From positions 1 through 6,683 of the forward strand of contig CAMHPM010000088.1 of the NCBI GenBank assembly GCA_946187025.1: 6,683 nucleotides of DNA, in the 5' to 3' direction. This document shows, one piece after another, positions 6,039 through 6,683 of the stretch; the stretch's first letter is position 1, and the number at the start of each line of letters is the position of its first letter. Below the pieces are notes generated by a model. That model searched no databases and was not told the origin of the DNA. It saw only the letters and a list, made by a program, of their open reading frames with translations. Origin of the DNA: an uncultured Prevotellaceae bacterium. Its GTDB lineage: Bacteria; Bacteroidota; Bacteroidia; Bacteroidales; Bacteroidaceae. The translations under genes were made by a program, and so were the position numbers.

Positions 6039-6683
6039 ATTCGATGCGTGTACCGACCGACTGGAAATAAGGGTTGTTTTCATCGATGCTGACTCGTCTG
6101 AGACGTTGGCAACCATCTAAGACACCCGCGCCGATGGCATGTACAGACGATGGGAAGGAGATGCTGCGAAGGTTGGTGCAGTTTGCAAACGACTGAATGC
6201 CGACTCCTTTAACTCCATCGGGTAGTACGACATGAAACAAGGTGGTACACGAAGTGAATGCATTATTATATATTTGCACGAGACTCGGAGGCAGTGACAG
6301 GCTGATGAGACTCGTGCATCTGTTGAATGCATCGCGGTCAATCGACAGAAGGTTTTCGTTGAAATCGACAAAACAAAGATGCTGGCAGCCGCGAAAAGCT
6401 GCTTCGTCTATATATTTAAGAGAGTGGGGCAGGACTATGTAAGTAAGGTTGTTACAACGCTCGAATGCTGATTTTGGCAGTCTTGTGATATTACATTCGC
6501 TCATATCTATGCTGCATAATATGCCTTCGTTCAACATCCGACGCAGGAATTGGAAGTCGGCTTCTCCCATCTCACCAGCAAGATGCAGATGTTGTGTCCG
6601 GAGAAAATCGTGTTCGCTGATTAGTTCGTGGAGGGTGTTTGCCCCGTTCAGTGTCACGGTGCGTACCGAGGGCCTATAGCTGG
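6031..6683 (-). CDS. BspA-type leucine-rich-repeat protein, C-terminal part (5' end outside window)
   Basis: The frame is open from the right edge to a TAG at 6033-6031. A GTG at 6657 could be read as a start, but the frame continues upstream as SYRPSVRT without a stop, so the gene most likely begins outside the window. The N-terminal visible part (TLNGANTLHELISEHDFLRTQHLHLAG, then FQFLRRM) resembles the domain that precedes the repeats in many Bacteroidota BspA-like surface proteins. Six consecutive repeats of exactly 23 residues follow (6055-6468), each beginning with AF, SF or VL and a conserved Cys four residues in (AFERCNNL, AFRGCQHL, AFNRCTSL, AFTSCTTL, SFANCTNL, VLDGCQRL). These are the Treponema pallidum-type LRR_5 units, often involved in adhesion or ligand binding. 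The protein stops seven residues after the sixth repeat, at GTRIEFK, without any sorting domain. It overlaps the flavodoxin-like gene by 8 bp, tail to tail. Confidence 0.88.
   Translation of the reverse strand, partial: SYRPSVRTVTLNGANTLHELISEHDFLRTQHLHLAGEMGEADFQFLRRMLNEGILCSIDMSECNITRLPKSAFERCNNLTYIVLPHSLKYIDEAAFRGCQHLCFVDFNENLLSIDRDAFNRCTSLISLSLPPSLVQIYNNAFTSCTTLFHVVLPDGVKGVGIQSFANCTNLRSISFPSSVHAIGAGVLDGCQRLRRVSIDENNPYFQSVGTRIEFK

Noticed and set aside
6117..6442. Small open frames in other frames over the leucine-rich-repeat gene
   Set aside because: The repeat-bearing frame explains the region with six exact 23-residue units; the others show no domain or start context.

Overview
The window looks like a piece of a Bacteroidota chromosome, most likely Prevotellaceae or a close relative. 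Four lines of sequence evidence point there: promoter elements of the TAnnTTTG type upstream of several genes; AT-rich leaders without a strong Shine-Dalgarno sequence; a BspA-type leucine-rich-repeat protein; and a NifU-like scaffold gene followed by a GGGtGRT-family gene. The family names come from recognising motifs in the translations. No database search was run.

Left part (1-2462, all minus strand). Reading right to left, the first gene encodes a secreted peptidoglycan hydrolase (glucosaminidase domain plus two LysM domains, 2462-1524). Next is a textbook Bacteroidota promoter (1460-1490), then a NifU/IscU-like scaffold protein (1378-677), then a GGGtGRT-family protein (541 to beyond the left edge). 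The last two probably form one operon. Their 135-nt spacer holds an unusual array of about 7-nt repeats in two opposing blocks that could fold into a nested hairpin.

Middle (2463-3293). A divergent promoter region separates the hydrolase from a plus-strand cytidine deaminase gene (cdd, 2647-3129). Downstream are two strong hairpins built from related GAGTGCGCACTC-type sequences. They sit between the convergent cdd and CotH-like genes and probably terminate transcription from both sides.

Right part (3294-6683). A secreted CotH-kinase-family protein (5078-3294, minus) carries a Met/Gly/Phe/Pro-rich insertion of about 136 residues that includes three tandem copies of a 21-bp repeat. It is divergent from a flavodoxin-like lipoprotein (5226-6038, plus) that has an extra, unrecognised C-terminal region. 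That gene converges on, and overlaps by 8 bp, a BspA-type leucine-rich-repeat gene (minus, running off the right edge).

Apart from the scaffold/GGGtGRT pair the genes look like independent housekeeping or envelope units. I saw no phage genes, transposase, CRISPR array, tRNA or rRNA. The items most worth a second look are the scaffold/GGGtGRT operon with its altered cysteine layout and repeat-filled spacer, and the low-complexity insertion in the CotH-like protein.
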